The notes: generated from the letters alone by a model not told the origin. A stretch of 64,000 bases of DNA from Desmonostoc muscorum FACHB-395 (GCF_014698035.1 NZ_JACJSF010000033.1:20636-84635); one strand, 5' to 3'. Shown: positions 42,842 to 52,882, counted from the first letter of the stretch. Translations and numbers: made by a program.

Positions 42842-45800
42842 CTATCCGCAAGCGATTAAACTTATAATCGTTTGCACAAGCATCTCTGGCTCAATTGGTT
42901 TAGAAACATGCTTTTGAAATCCAGCTAGTAGAGCCTGATTTTGATCAGTTTCCCCAGCGTATGCAGTAAGGGCAACTGCTGGAATTGGCTTACCTTGTTC
43001 CATTGCGCGAATTTGCCGCATGAGCATATAACCATCCATCTCTGGCATTCCAATGTCACTGACCAGTACATCGAGTTTCGACTGGGCTAGGACTTCTAAT
43101 GCTGCAATCGCCGATGGCACAGAGGTAACGATCGCTCCAGCCAGTTCTAGAACAAAGCCGATAAACTCACGAGTGTCTGTGTCATCATCAACGACAAGCA
43201 CTCTCACATTTGAGAGCGGTAAGTCCTGAAGCGTCGGCAATACAGCAATCTGTTCATCTGTTGTCCCATAATTTTTATTTCTGGGCAATGGCAACTTGAC
43301 AATAAATGTTGCTCCCTGTCCTTCACCTGAACTCTCGACTTGAATCGTGCCTCCATGCAGTTCGACAATTTGCCGCGCGATCGCCAATCCCAAGCCCAAT
43401 CCGCCAAATTTGCGGGTCGTTGCCCCGTCTTCTTGCCGGAAATGTTCAAAGATATAAGGCAGAAAGTCAGGATTAATACCAATTCCTGTATCGCTTACTT
43501 GAATTTGGGCATGATTTTCAGCTATTGTTAATGCAACTGTAATCTGGCCTCCATTGGGCGTGAATTTAACAGCATTCGATAAAAGATTCCACAATACCTG
43601 CTGCAACCGCCCTGCATCTGCGTTAATTGTCACAACCTGTGGTGAAAGTTTCATCTGAATTTGCAGTGACTTAGCTTCTGCTGCTAATCGAACGGTTTCT
43701 AAGGCAGCTTTGATCGCTACACTTAGATCGACGGGCATGACATTTAAACTCAGTTTGCCGCGTAGAATGCGAGAGATATCGAGCAAATCCTCAATTAATT
43801 GCACCTGTAGCTTGGCGTTGCGCTCAATGGTTTCCAGTGCATAAGTAGTTTTTGCCGCATCCAATCTGCCATTGCGAAGTAAGCTTGTCCAACCCAAAAT
43901 TGGGTTAAGGGGCGATCGCAACTCATGGGATAGCACTGCCAAGAACTCGTCTTTAATCCGGTTGGCGCTTTCAGCTTCTTCTCGTGCAGTTTGTTCTCGT
44001 TGCAGCAGCCGTTCGCGTTCCGCTTCAGCAAGCTTTTGCTTTGTGATGTCTCGTGAGATGGCAACCAATTGGACAACTTTTCCTGACTCATCCCGAATCG
44101 GCGAGATGACGCTATCCCACCATTTTGGCAAGCCTTTCATGGTCGGGAGGTAGCCTTGAAATTGTCCCATACTGCCGGCTTTAGCAGCCGCGATCGCAGC
44201 TAATGCATTGTCGTAGTCTTCACCTTGCCAAAAACTCACCCAATCCACGTTATTGACAGACGTTGGCTCATCAATTTCCAAAAGGCATCGCCCACCTTCA
44301 CTTATGTAAAGGATTTCACCGTTCAACGTTAAAACTTTGATGCAGTCTTGACTGCTCTCCAAGATGCGTTGCTTCAACTCCTCACTCTCTCGCAGGGCTT
44401 GTTCTGCCTGTTTCCGTTCAATTAGTGCTGCGGCATGCCGAGCGTACAAATCGAGGAGGCGTAATTCGTGTTCAGAAGAACGATGCGGTTGCCGAAAATG
44501 GGTGGAGAGTATCCCAAGTGGTTCCCCCCTCTGCCCGAATAGAGGTGTTGACTGCACTGCCCGATATCCTGCTGTCTTGGTAATCGAGCGCAGCAACTTA
44601 AAGCGAGGGTCAGTTTCCACATCTTCAACAATGACTCGCACACGTTCCTGAATAGAAGTGCTGCAAGCTGTCTGTCCAACCGTTGCCGTGCCAAAAAAGT
44701 CTAGAAATTCTGAACTGAAGCCAGACTGGGCAACAAACTTCAGCGTTTGGGTTTGAGGATCGTAGATTTGCAGGTTGCCCATATCTGCGTGTAGCAGCGC
44801 GATCGCCGCTTCCAGAATCTCTTGCAGCAATGGCTCCAATTCCTGATCTGCTAATAGCTGAGTGCTGACCTCGTGCAGTTGCGTCATGTCAGCGAGGTCA
44901 TGGGCCAGTTGCTCTCTTAAAGCGGCTAATTCGGCTTCTTTCTGCTTTTGCTCAGTGATATCTACAAGCGCACCCGGAAACGCAATCGGCTTTCGGGTCG
45001 TGTCATACTCAACTCGACCCCGTGCTGTTACCCATCGGATTTCACCTGTAGCCGTATGGACACGGTACTGGGCATTATACTCGTCCCCTGTCTCAATCGC
45101 CTGGTTGATGGCAGCTACAACTCGGAGGCGATCCTCCTTGTGCATGGCATTGATAAAAAACTCAATTGGTAGCCCAGTCGTGGTTGCGTCCACAGGGTCT
45201 ACGGCAAACAGGTTAGCAAAGGCAGTGTTGACAATAACGCGATCGGCGGGAATGTTCCATCGCCAGGTATAAACGGCTCCAGCCACTAAAGCGGACTCTA
45301 ATTGCACGTGCGCTTCCCTCAGCTTCATTTCAGCTTGCTGGCGAAGGGCTTCAATGCGTTTTACTTCGGTAATATCTCGTGAGATTGACAACAGTTGTGT
45401 GATTTGTCCTGATGCATCTCGAATCGGTGTAACAACGACATCCCACCATTTCGGCGTACCCTTTGCTGTGGGACAATAGCCTTGAAATCGACCAACATCA
45501 CCGACTTTAGCTGCGGCGATCGCTGCCATTGCGTTCTTCTGGTCTTCTCCTTCCCAGAAACTTAGCCACTGGGCGTTTAGTAAAGATGTTGGATCATCCA
45601 TTTCAAAAAGATGGGTTCCACCTGTATTCATAAACAGGAAACGCCCGTCTAGCGTTAGAACTTTGATGCAGTCATTGCTGCTCTCTAGAATGCGTTGCTT
45701 GAGTTCTTCACTCTCTCGCAGAGCAAGGTTTGAGCGATCGCGCTCGAACACGATACTGGCGATATGCGTACCGAATTCGGCTAGTTGATATTCCCAATCG

Positions 45801-47215
45801 GTCGGCATCCGTGCTTCGTCAAAGCAAAGCATCAGAGATCCCAGAGGCTGACCGTCCACACCCAGCACGGGTGTAGAATGGCACCCCAGAATCCCATGTG
45901 CTATGCATAAATCTCGCCATCCTTGCGACCAGCGCTCATCTTTGGCAATGTCTGAGCAGGTGACAGGCTGACCGCAATACACGGCTGTACCGCAGGTGCC
46001 GATCGCCAGATCATTAATGGGTGCGTCTTTGAGTCCTTCTGCAAACGATGGCTCAAAGTCCGGGGTAATAAAGCTCTCAAACGCCGAACGTTGAGCATTG
46101 GGCAGCAATATGCAGGCGCGAACACGAGGATTAAGCTTGGACATTGAGGCACACAGAGAAGAAAGGCATTCATCAAGTGGGTGTCCTGACGCAGCCAACT
46201 CCAGCAGTTTCTTCTGCTCAACCAGCAACAGTTCCGCCTGTTTGCGTTGGGTAATGTCAATTAGTAATCCATCCCAGACTGCTCCATCATCTGTTTGTAC
46301 CGCACTCGACTTGCCCTGAATCCACTTAAGTTGCCCGGATGGGGTAATAATTCTGCCTTGCCAGTCCCACGGGAGAAAGTTTTCAACGGCTGCCGTAACC
46401 GATGCTTGAAATGAAAAGCGATCCTCGGCATGAATCAGGCTCCAAATTGAGCCTGCGTCCTGTAATGCTTCTTCTGGCTTGACTTCAAATAGGTCATGGC
46501 AACCTGAATTAACAAAGATAAAGCGCGATACACCATCAGCACAAGGGCTATAGCGATACACCATCCCTGGCATATTTGTAACCAATGTCTGCATCTGCGC
46601 TTGGCTTTGGCGTAGTGCCTGTTGCGCCTCAACAGCTGCTTGACGAAAGCGACTGCTATGTATTGCCGCAGAGGTAAAGTCTGCAAGGCTTGTCAGAATC
46701 CGCATATCTTCGCCATCAAACTGCCGCTGTCCGGAGTGTGATGCAATCCAAATTGTGCCTAGTGCTTGCCCCTCTAACAACAGAGGCACCACTAGCTCTT
46801 CGACAATGGCAGGGTCGGCTTGCTGTAAGCTGGGAAAATAGCGCTCTGGGCGATCATACAGTTGCGGACAACCTCGGCTCAAACAGACTCCACAAGGACT
46901 GTGTTCCCGATCGGTGATGCCGCCCTCATACGGTTCATAAACCCCTGCTAGGGCAACCCAACGGAATACTTCTTCTCCATTCGGCAAGATTTCTATTAAA
47001 CTGACCCCGGCTGTTCCAGCTTGACACAAATCAACTGCTGCTGACACCAAATACTTAAGAATTGCTTGCGGAGGGCGGGTTAGCTGTTGCGCTAATGCCC
47101 GAAAAATTTGAACTTCGGCTTCCAGGTTGAGCGGTCTGCAAGGGCGCTGATACAGTTCATCGGTTATTAAAACACCAGATTCTGAAAGACTCCCAACAGA
47201 CGTGTTTTCGCTCAT
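42842..47215 (-). CDS. Multi-sensor hybrid histidine kinase (GAF/PAS array, HisKA, HATPase, REC)
   Basis: A 1457-residue soluble kinase with no membrane segments. Approximate order: GAF (40-195), PAS (205-335), GAF (340-500), PAS (505-635), PAS (640-775), GAF (790-950), PAS (955-1080), HisKA with SHELRSPLNPILGW, HATPase with the G1 box DTGIGINPDFLPYIF and G2 GGLGLGLAIARQIV, and a C-terminal REC with phospho-acceptor DVLVSDIGMPEMDGYML and Lys in KHVSKPIEPEML. No GAF cysteine for bilin attachment stands out clearly, so a phytochrome role is not claimed. The partner may be one of the stand-alone regulators at 32-36 kb. Confidence 0.92.
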   Translation of the reverse strand: MSENTSVGSLSESGVLITDELYQRPCRPLNLEAEVQIFRALAQQLTRPPQAILKYLVSAAVDLCQAGTAGVSLIEILPNGEEVFRWVALAGVYEPYEGGITDREHSPCGVCLSRGCPQLYDRPERYFPSLQQADPAIVEELVVPLLLEGQALGTIWIASHSGQRQFDGEDMRILTSLADFTSAAIHSSRFRQAAVEAQQALRQSQAQMQTLVTNMPGMVYRYSPCADGVSRFIFVNSGCHDLFEVKPEEALQDAGSIWSLIHAEDRFSFQASVTAAVENFLPWDWQGRIITPSGQLKWIQGKSSAVQTDDGAVWDGLLIDITQRKQAELLLVEQKKLLELAASGHPLDECLSSLCASMSKLNPRVRACILLPNAQRSAFESFITPDFEPSFAEGLKDAPINDLAIGTCGTAVYCGQPVTCSDIAKDERWSQGWRDLCIAHGILGCHSTPVLGVDGQPLGSLMLCFDEARMPTDWEYQLAEFGTHIASIVFERDRSNLALRESEELKQRILESSNDCIKVLTLDGRFLFMNTGGTHLFEMDDPTSLLNAQWLSFWEGEDQKNAMAAIAAAKVGDVGRFQGYCPTAKGTPKWWDVVVTPIRDASGQITQLLSISRDITEVKRIEALRQQAEMKLREAHVQLESALVAGAVYTWRWNIPADRVIVNTAFANLFAVDPVDATTTGLPIEFFINAMHKEDRLRVVAAINQAIETGDEYNAQYRVHTATGEIRWVTARGRVEYDTTRKPIAFPGALVDITEQKQKEAELAALREQLAHDLADMTQLHEVSTQLLADQELEPLLQEILEAAIALLHADMGNLQIYDPQTQTLKFVAQSGFSSEFLDFFGTATVGQTACSTSIQERVRVIVEDVETDPRFKLLRSITKTAGYRAVQSTPLFGQRGEPLGILSTHFRQPHRSSEHELRLLDLYARHAAALIERKQAEQALRESEELKQRILESSQDCIKVLTLNGEILYISEGGRCLLEIDEPTSVNNVDWVSFWQGEDYDNALAAIAAAKAGSMGQFQGYLPTMKGLPKWWDSVISPIRDESGKVVQLVAISRDITKQKLAEAERERLLQREQTAREEAESANRIKDEFLAVLSHELRSPLNPILGWTSLLRNGRLDAAKTTYALETIERNAKLQVQLIEDLLDISRILRGKLSLNVMPVDLSVAIKAALETVRLAAEAKSLQIQMKLSPQVVTINADAGRLQQVLWNLLSNAVKFTPNGGQITVALTIAENHAQIQVSDTGIGINPDFLPYIFEHFRQEDGATTRKFGGLGLGLAIARQIVELHGGTIQVESSGEGQGATFIVKLPLPRNKNYGTTDEQIAVLPTLQDLPLSNVRVLVVDDDTDTREFIGFVLELAGAIVTSVPSAIAALEVLAQSKLDVLVSDIGMPEMDGYMLMRQIRAMEQGKPIPAVALTAYAGETDQNQALLAGFQKHVSKPIEPEMLVQTIISLIACG

Positions 47216-47420
47216 AGGAAACCATTTTTTAAAGTAAAGGGACGTTACCGTAATCGCAGTGACGTGCTTCTAGTTAGAAACGGTGTCATCCACATGGCAT
47301 TTGAACAGGAGTTAGGAAAATGTCTTTTCACTGGCAGACTGTAACTAAGCACAGGGCAGCAATGGTCAAGAAATTTTTCTATCGAGATTTTATCAAATTA
47401 TCATTCTGACGGCATCTCTC

Positions 47421-47582
47421 TTATTGTAGACTCAAGGGGAATTTGCTCATCTTGCTGGTTATGGCTTCTGCACACGCTAGAGCGATCGCTAAAACTTTTC
47501 TCCCATGTTCAGGTGATATTGCTTTAATTTTGTTTTTATAAGTCAAAATACCTCGCACCAAAGCAAATGTATCTGATGACAT
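47421..47582 (-). CDS. Small hypothetical protein (53 residues)
   Basis: The minus-strand frame MSSDTFALVRGILTYKNKIK, then SPEHGRKVLAIALACAEAIT reads like a real helical protein and spans a HIP1 site, but no ribosome binding site is visible. It could be a fragment of a larger gene. It occupies part of the 460-bp gap between the kinase and the Cys-rich membrane protein. The rest of that gap holds nothing I recognise. Confidence 0.4.
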   Translation of the reverse strand: MSSDTFALVRGILTYKNKIKAISPEHGRKVLAIALACAEAITSKMSKFPLSLQ

Positions 47583-47675
47583 GGTTTGTTGGAGATGTTG
47601 ACTTATAACAGGAACAAAACTGGTGGTTGATGTTATTCCCTGTGAAGACGGTCATTCCCAAGAACGCTCCAAGTT

Positions 47676-48413
47676 TCATTTGGAATGACTAGCCATGCTT
47701 AACCCTATCTTATTCTTGGCATACTTCAGCACCTGTGTCTTAGTTGTGAAAATTCTGAGCCTTGTTAGATGATGGCCAGGAATTGTTGGGCGAATATCAG
47801 CAATACCAAAACGCTTTAAGCGTCTTGTCGTAGAGATAACTAGGGTAGAAGAAGCTGTTGCTGATGGAAATTTTTTATCGTCTAGGCAATGCTCATTCTC
47901 TGTACCATTATAGTCTAGGCAATGCTCATTCTCTGCACCATATGGATGCATCGCACAAGTTAAAAGTATCCCATTGTATCGAACGCCGTGGAAGTGACGA
48001 CAGCCTATGCAAGAAGGGGAGATTTTTATTCGTTCTTGTTCAGTAAGTTCTTTCAAATCTAAATAATTTTCTGTAAGATATATTGCGCCAGCACTAAAAA
48101 TACTCAAAAATAAACCCGTCATTGCAATCGGGAAACCGTAATATATCATTTTCTCAAAGCTAGGACGATTGGTATTGGAAGTGTTTCTTGATTCATTACC
48201 TATTAATCCAGCTATTACCAAAGACCCGGCTGCAACTATTAATACTGATGTTCCACCTATTGCAACAGATATCAGAAAATATTTGATTTTTGATGTGTTC
48301 ATAATTGAATAGTCTAAATATCGACTATAAATTATCGACATTTTTTCTCTATAATCTTGGTTAGCATAGTAGACAGCTTTTTCTGTTGCCACAAGATTAT
48401 CATGAGTAGACAT
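47676..48413 (-). CDS. Membrane protein with a Cys-rich tail
   Basis: 245 residues. There are two predicted transmembrane helices (KIKYFLISVAIGGTSVLIVA, then YYGFPIAMTGLFLSIFSAGA). A cysteine motif follows: SCIGCRHFHGVRYNGILLTC, then an AMHPYG turn, with ENEHCLD occurring twice. The CxxC...C...C arrangement suggests metal binding or an iron-sulfur site. A 33-bp tandem duplication lengthened this part by 11 residues. The basic C-terminal 60 residues (ISTTRRLKRFGIADIR) look like an added extension. Function unknown. It is divergent from the TetR gene. Confidence 0.65.
   Translation of the reverse strand: MSTHDNLVATEKAVYYANQDYREKMSIIYSRYLDYSIMNTSKIKYFLISVAIGGTSVLIVAAGSLVIAGLIGNESRNTSNTNRPSFEKMIYYGFPIAMTGLFLSIFSAGAIYLTENYLDLKELTEQERIKISPSCIGCRHFHGVRYNGILLTCAMHPYGAENEHCLDYNGTENEHCLDDKKFPSATASSTLVISTTRRLKRFGIADIRPTIPGHHLTRLRIFTTKTQVLKYAKNKIGLSMASHSK
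47881..47946. repeat. 33-bp tandem repeat within the Cys-rich membrane protein gene
   Basis: TCTAGGCAATGCTCATTCTC begins at 47881 and again at 47914, giving an in-frame 11-residue duplication (CLDYNGTENEH) with one extra Cys. Confidence 0.75.
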
Positions 48414-48435
48414 CTTTGTCTAGTTTGAACTATTT

Positions 48436-49008
48436 ATGACAGTAAAAATAAATAACACTTACGAACGAATTCTGACGACTGCTTTAAAGCTGTTCTACCA
48501 AAAAGGTATTCCACACGTCGGAATCAACGAAGTGATTGCAGCGTCATGTGTTGCTAAACAGACTTTCTATAACCATTTTCCCTCTAAAGAGCAACTGATT
48601 TTAGAGGTGATGCTTTATCAACAGAAACAATGGTTGCAATGGTTTGAGGAAGCTGTGGAAACAAGAGGAAAAACTGCAACAGAAAAACTCCTAGCAACGT
48701 TTGATGTCTTAGAGGAGTGGTATGCTAAACCAGACTTTCAAGGATGTCCTTTTATTAATGCAGTTGTACAACTAGCTAACGTACAGCATCCAGTCCACCA
48801 AATTGCAGTTAATTTACGTCATGGCATCCGCACTCAGATCATGAAGCTAGCAAAAGACGCAGGAGTGCGTGACCCGGAGGCGTTCTCCCAACAATATTTA
48901 CTTTTAATTGGTGGTGCTAGCCTAATGGCAACAATAGAAAGAACTCCAACAGGAGCAGAGTATGCACGCCAAGTTTTATCTATCTTATTAGATGCCAATC
49001 TTAAGTAA
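48436..49008 (+). CDS. TetR-family transcriptional regulator
   Basis: A 190-residue protein. The N-terminal HTH (ERILTTALKLFYQKGIPHVG, then INEVIAASCVAKQTFYNHFP) is typical TetR. The C-terminal ligand domain has DFQGCPFINAVVQLANVQHP, a motif shared by the TetR_C_7-like group that regulates oxidoreductase and efflux genes. It is divergent from the Cys-rich membrane protein gene (48413), with only 22 bp between start codons, so it may control that gene and itself. Confidence 0.9.
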   Translation: MTVKINNTYERILTTALKLFYQKGIPHVGINEVIAASCVAKQTFYNHFPSKEQLILEVMLYQQKQWLQWFEEAVETRGKTATEKLLATFDVLEEWYAKPDFQGCPFINAVVQLANVQHPVHQIAVNLRHGIRTQIMKLAKDAGVRDPEAFSQQYLLLIGGASLMATIERTPTGAEYARQVLSILLDANLK

Positions 49009-49210
49009 ATTTCAGTGTATATAATCAATGGTTTACATTCGCCAGTCTGCGGCATACCATCATCGCCCCGAATAACTCCACACAGGGACAATTATGTGCG
49101 ATGGCGTACCCGCCCAGTATAGGCGATCGCGATTTGCTGGGTTGTACCAGTCACAATTGGGGGAGCCAAACCAATGCTATTAACAAGGTTATCTAATACT
49201 GGCTCGCTAG
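49009..49210. other. Spacer with a short decayed coding remnant
   Basis: On the minus strand a stretch reads SEPVLDNLVNSIGLAPPIVT, then GTTQQIAIAYTGRVRH, before stops. It looks like a fragment of a real protein but I cannot name it. One HIP1 site is present. Confidence 0.35.
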
Positions 49211-49339
49211 TAAGTAGGTAGGCACAATTAAACCGAACTGCATAAACTTATATAAAGCACCATAAACGCTTTGAATATAAGCTCTTAAGCGATTTATATC
49301 TATTAATATATTTATATTTTTTTAGCGTCTACCTACTTA
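49211..49339. promoter_or_regulatory. Paired inverted TAAGTAGGT element, copy 2
   Basis: TAAGTAGGTAG (49211-49221) and CTACCTACTTA (49329-49339) are perfect 11-bp arms 107 bp apart, 120 bp before the start of the ATPase gene. The same core and nearly the same spacing occur at 287-405 upstream of the sigma-like gene. The AT-rich sequence next to the inner arm is also similar at the two sites (TTTAT...TATTTTT). A shared regulatory element is inferred. Confidence 0.55.
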
Positions 49340-49459
49340 TTACGCCTTTAAGCTTGGATGTAAAATTTATAAATTTTGTCAAAGTAGATTTTAGAAATCA
49401 AAAATATCCTTCATACTTTAAAACAGTAATCCTACGTAAAATTTAAGGAAGGGATGGCA

Positions 49460-51685
49460 ATGACATCTCTATTACAGCGACTAAGTGCAGAACGAAATCG
49501 CAGATTTGTAGGACGTGAGCGGGAAGTGGAGCTATTTCTTGATGCGATCGCATCAAGAGAATTACCTTTTCACATTTTGCACGTCTTTGGTCCTGGCGGT
49601 GTGGGCAAGACAACCCTCATGCAGCAGTTTTTGCGGTTTTGTGAACGGTCAAAAATCTCAACTATCCACGTAGAAGCACGTAATCTCGAAGCGTCACCAG
49701 AATCTTTTGTTAGCACGTTGCGTTCGTTGATGGGATTGAATAAATCAGATTCTCCTTTACATATGCTAGCCCAAAGACAAGAACGGAATGTAATTTTTAT
49801 TGATACTTATGAAGCTATTACCCAGCTAGATGAATGGTTGAGAGAAGTATTCTTACCCCATTTATCTGTTAATACCTTAATTGTGATTGCTGGACGCAAT
49901 CCCCCCTCATCTGGTTGGTGTAGCGATCCAGGTTGGCAAGCATTGATGCAGACTTTGCCCCTACGCAACCTTACCCCAGAAGAAAGTCAAACTTATCTCA
50001 CCACACGAGATATTCCCACCACACAACACCAGGCGATTCTAGAATTTACCCACGGACATCCTCTAGCATTATCTTTGGTTGCTGAGGTGTTTGCTCAGGG
50101 AAAAGAAATCTCTTTTCAAGCAGAATCTGCTCCCAATGTTGTTAAAACACTGTTGTCAAGATTCATAAAAGAAGTACCAACGCCCCTACACCGTATGGCT
50201 TTAGAAGCTTGTGCGGTGATCCGACTGACTACCGAAGCCGCACTAAATCAAATATTGGCTATGCCTCAAAATACTTTGGCTGGTGAGGCTCACTCTTTAG
50301 GGGAAATACTTGATGTTCACGATTTATTTGAGTGGTTGCGCGGACTGTCGTTTATCGAATCAGGGCAATTGGGTTTATTTCCCCACGATTTAGCACGCGA
50401 AGTTTTAATTGCTGACTTGCGTTGGCGTAATTCGGAATCTTACACGGAATTACACCACCGAGCGCGTCAATATTATACTAAACGACTAGGACAAACCCAA
50501 GGGCAAGAAAAGCATCGAGTGCTACTTGATTATATTTTTTTGCATCGGGATAACTCGGCGATTCGATCCTGTTTCACCTGGGGTGAACAAAGTAGTTTAT
50601 TGACGGACTCACTACGGGAAACTGACAAAACTGCACTGCTGGGGATGGTGGCAGAATACGAAGGCGAAGAATCAGCAAAAATAGCAGCTCACTGGTTGAA
50701 GCGCCAACCGCAGAATGTAGTAGTATTTCGTGACTTGCACTCCGAACCTGCGGGATTTGCCATGATGGTGGCATTGCAGACAGCAACTGTTGAAGATTTG
50801 AGTGCAGATCCGGGCGCTCTTGCATCTTGGCAATATCTCCAAACCCATGCACCGTTACGCCCTAACGAAGGCGCAACTATTTTCCGCTTCTGGATGGCGC
50901 GGGACACCTATCAAGCTGTTTCTCCCACCCAAAGTCTAATTTTCATTAATTTTGTGCAGTATTTTCAGAAAACACCGGGGTTAGCATATACCTTTTTACC
51001 TTGCGCTCAAGCAGATAGTTGGACAGCAATGTTGAACTACTTCGACTTAACACGACTTTCTGAAACTGATTTTACAGTTGAGGGAAGACATTATGGTGTT
51101 TATGGTCATGACTGGCGGATTGTGTCACCTGCTGCATGGAAGGAAATTTTGGCCCGAAAAGAGGTTACAACTGCGGGAGAATCTGTAGATAATACTCCAG
51201 TCGATGAACCTCTGTTAGTTCTTAGTCAGCCAGAATTTGTGGAGGCGGTGCAGAATGCGTTACGTAACTTTAGTAGTCCCGATGTATTACAGAATAATCC
51301 ATTAGTGCGATCGCGAAGCGTACAAGAAGTGTTCTGGCGCTTAATGTCAGAACAAGTTGCCGCCAAAACAAATATGAGCGAGAATCCTTTGGACACGCAA
51401 CTCTCCGAGCAGCCGGACTGTGGGCATCTACGCGATGCCTGGGTTGGACAAAGCCAATGCGTTAAGGTTTTACAAAATCTGGTGAAACAAGCAGTTGAAT
51501 CCTTGCAATCATCTCCGCGTGATGAAAAACTTTACCGCGCTGTTTATCGAACTTATTTAAATCCCGCCCCCACGCAAGAACAAGCAGCTGAGTTACTAGA
51601 TTTGCCTTTCAGTACTTATCGCCGTCATCTGAAAGCTGGGATAACGAGAGTTACAGATATTTTATGGCAAAGAGAAATTAGTTAA
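49460..51685 (+). CDS. STAND-type ATPase with C-terminal HTH-like domain
   Basis: Start at the second ATG (49460), which is better spaced from AAGGAAGG than ATG 49454. About 741 residues. Residues about 15-60 hold FVGREREVELFLDAIASREL and Walker A HVFGPGGVGKTTLMQQFL; Walker B is NVIFIDTYEAITQL (about 110). These are NACHT/NB-ARC-like features of STAND signalling ATPases. The middle region is helical, with a YHDWR-like beta block later. The C-terminus (PAPTQEQAAELLDLPFSTYR, then RHLKAGITRVTDILWQ) resembles a sigma-like HTH. It is probably a ligand-activated switch. The paired TAAGTAGGT element lies upstream. Confidence 0.8.
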   Translation: MTSLLQRLSAERNRRFVGREREVELFLDAIASRELPFHILHVFGPGGVGKTTLMQQFLRFCERSKISTIHVEARNLEASPESFVSTLRSLMGLNKSDSPLHMLAQRQERNVIFIDTYEAITQLDEWLREVFLPHLSVNTLIVIAGRNPPSSGWCSDPGWQALMQTLPLRNLTPEESQTYLTTRDIPTTQHQAILEFTHGHPLALSLVAEVFAQGKEISFQAESAPNVVKTLLSRFIKEVPTPLHRMALEACAVIRLTTEAALNQILAMPQNTLAGEAHSLGEILDVHDLFEWLRGLSFIESGQLGLFPHDLAREVLIADLRWRNSESYTELHHRARQYYTKRLGQTQGQEKHRVLLDYIFLHRDNSAIRSCFTWGEQSSLLTDSLRETDKTALLGMVAEYEGEESAKIAAHWLKRQPQNVVVFRDLHSEPAGFAMMVALQTATVEDLSADPGALASWQYLQTHAPLRPNEGATIFRFWMARDTYQAVSPTQSLIFINFVQYFQKTPGLAYTFLPCAQADSWTAMLNYFDLTRLSETDFTVEGRHYGVYGHDWRIVSPAAWKEILARKEVTTAGESVDNTPVDEPLLVLSQPEFVEAVQNALRNFSSPDVLQNNPLVRSRSVQEVFWRLMSEQVAAKTNMSENPLDTQLSEQPDCGHLRDAWVGQSQCVKVLQNLVKQAVESLQSSPRDEKLYRAVYRTYLNPAPTQEQAAELLDLPFSTYRRHLKAGITRVTDILWQREIS

Positions 51686-52090
51686 TCAGCGAAAATTACT
51701 AGTGCGGAATGCGAAATAATTTTATGAGGGAGGATTTCAAAGACTCAAATTCAGCCAAAAAAGTTTTTCAGCCTGTGACAAGCTAATTTCAAAGTAGCCT
51801 ATTATGCACAAGGCAGTTATTAAAGAAATGAAGATAAATCGTTTCATATTTTCCTCAAAATAAGATTTTATGACAAACTCATCACATACAACTTAATACG
51901 GTTCAGATTTTTTAACGAACCGCAAAGGGCGCGTTCGCGCAGCGTCTCGTTAGAGAAGGAAGAAAAGAAAGAAATGCTTAACTGAACTGTATTGACATAT
52001 AAGACTCCTATTTGATTTTTGAAAAGATTCAGTACATTTTTATTCCTTCTTCCCTATTCCTACCTACGCAAGTAATTTTAGGAATTGGTA
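51686..52090. other. Spacer with an AATACGGTTC repeat element
   Basis: No gene. The element at 51895-51993 fills the middle. The rest is AT-rich. It separates the convergent ends of the ATPase and PEP-CTERM genes. Confidence 0.55.
51895..51993. repeat. Small inverted-repeat element (AATACGGTTCAG ends)
   Basis: AATACGGTTCAG (51895-51906) and CTGAACTGTATT (51982-51993) enclose about 75 bp with a GCGTTCGCGCAGCGTCTCG core of the short dispersed GC-rich type. It is related by its ends to the element at 26339-26478. It is probably a non-autonomous repeat. Confidence 0.65.
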
Positions 52091-52825
52091 TTAGTTGACA
52101 GATTTTAACTTTTTCAGTTTGCGCTTTAGTATTAAGGTGCTACCAATAATCCCAAAGACTACTGTGCTGGCGATTGAGGAAGGTTCGGGGACAAGTGTAA
52201 TATTACCAGGGCCTATTATGGTATTGGTAAAAGTGCCAAAACTGTTATTGCTATTGTCAAATCCAGTAGTGACTAAAAAATATTCATTATTAGCAGTTAA
52301 ACTCAAGCCGCTAAAACCAGATGTGCCTTCATCTGGGAAAGGATCGTTCCCACTAAGTAAATTAACTAATGGGGTAGTTGGGTTGAAGCTGTTTTGGTAC
52401 AAAAACTGGATGCCCAGGAAATCTTGAGAACCTACAACATCATAAGAGCCAGTAGTATTAACTAAGAAAGGCTGGCTGTAATAAGGAACGGCGATACCAT
52501 TACTAGAAAGTGATGTGGGTGGGTTTGTACCACCTTCAAACCCTTCCGTTTGCGGACGGTTAAAAGTTGGTGCGTTTGTTGTGTCACCAGAATATGATAT
52601 GGTATACGCCTGAGATGGCAGGATAACACTTACAGATAGAGCGATAGCTACGCCCACCGTAGGCATCGCAGCACAGGCAATAGGAATTGAACGTAAGAGC
52701 AATTTTTGCCAAAAATTAAATGAACACTCACTCAAACTCTTAAGCTTGGCTATTTTGGAAAACTTGGTAGAGCGATGAGATAGATTGTTTTCTGAGACAA
52801 TGAATTCTTTAATTGCTGGTGACAT
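52091..52825 (-). CDS. PEP-CTERM sorting domain protein
   Basis: 244 residues. A basic N-terminus precedes a hydrophobic signal segment (VGVAIALSVSVILPSQAYT) that contains residues encoded by a short dispersed repeat (AMPTVGVAIA). The mature part is beta-rich and Asn/Ser/Thr-rich. The C-terminus is ITLVPEPSSIASTVVFGIIG followed by a basic tail (KRKLKKLK). This is the PEP-CTERM signal, recognised by exosortase in the envelope. The body has no recognised domain. No exosortase gene is in the window. Confidence 0.85.
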   Translation of the reverse strand: MSPAIKEFIVSENNLSHRSTKFSKIAKLKSLSECSFNFWQKLLLRSIPIACAAMPTVGVAIALSVSVILPSQAYTISYSGDTTNAPTFNRPQTEGFEGGTNPPTSLSSNGIAVPYYSQPFLVNTTGSYDVVGSQDFLGIQFLYQNSFNPTTPLVNLLSGNDPFPDEGTSGFSGLSLTANNEYFLVTTGFDNSNNSFGTFTNTIIGPGNITLVPEPSSIASTVVFGIIGSTLILKRKLKKLKSVN

Positions 52826-52882
52826 ATAGTTGTGCTAGGTTATTTTTACAAAACTGAGTGCTTTTGTCTTTTATACTTTCAT

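Noticed and set aside
42842..47215. Phytochrome-like photoreceptor
   Set aside because: It has GAF and PAS domains, but I see no clear bilin-attachment motif (Cys-His) or PHY domain.
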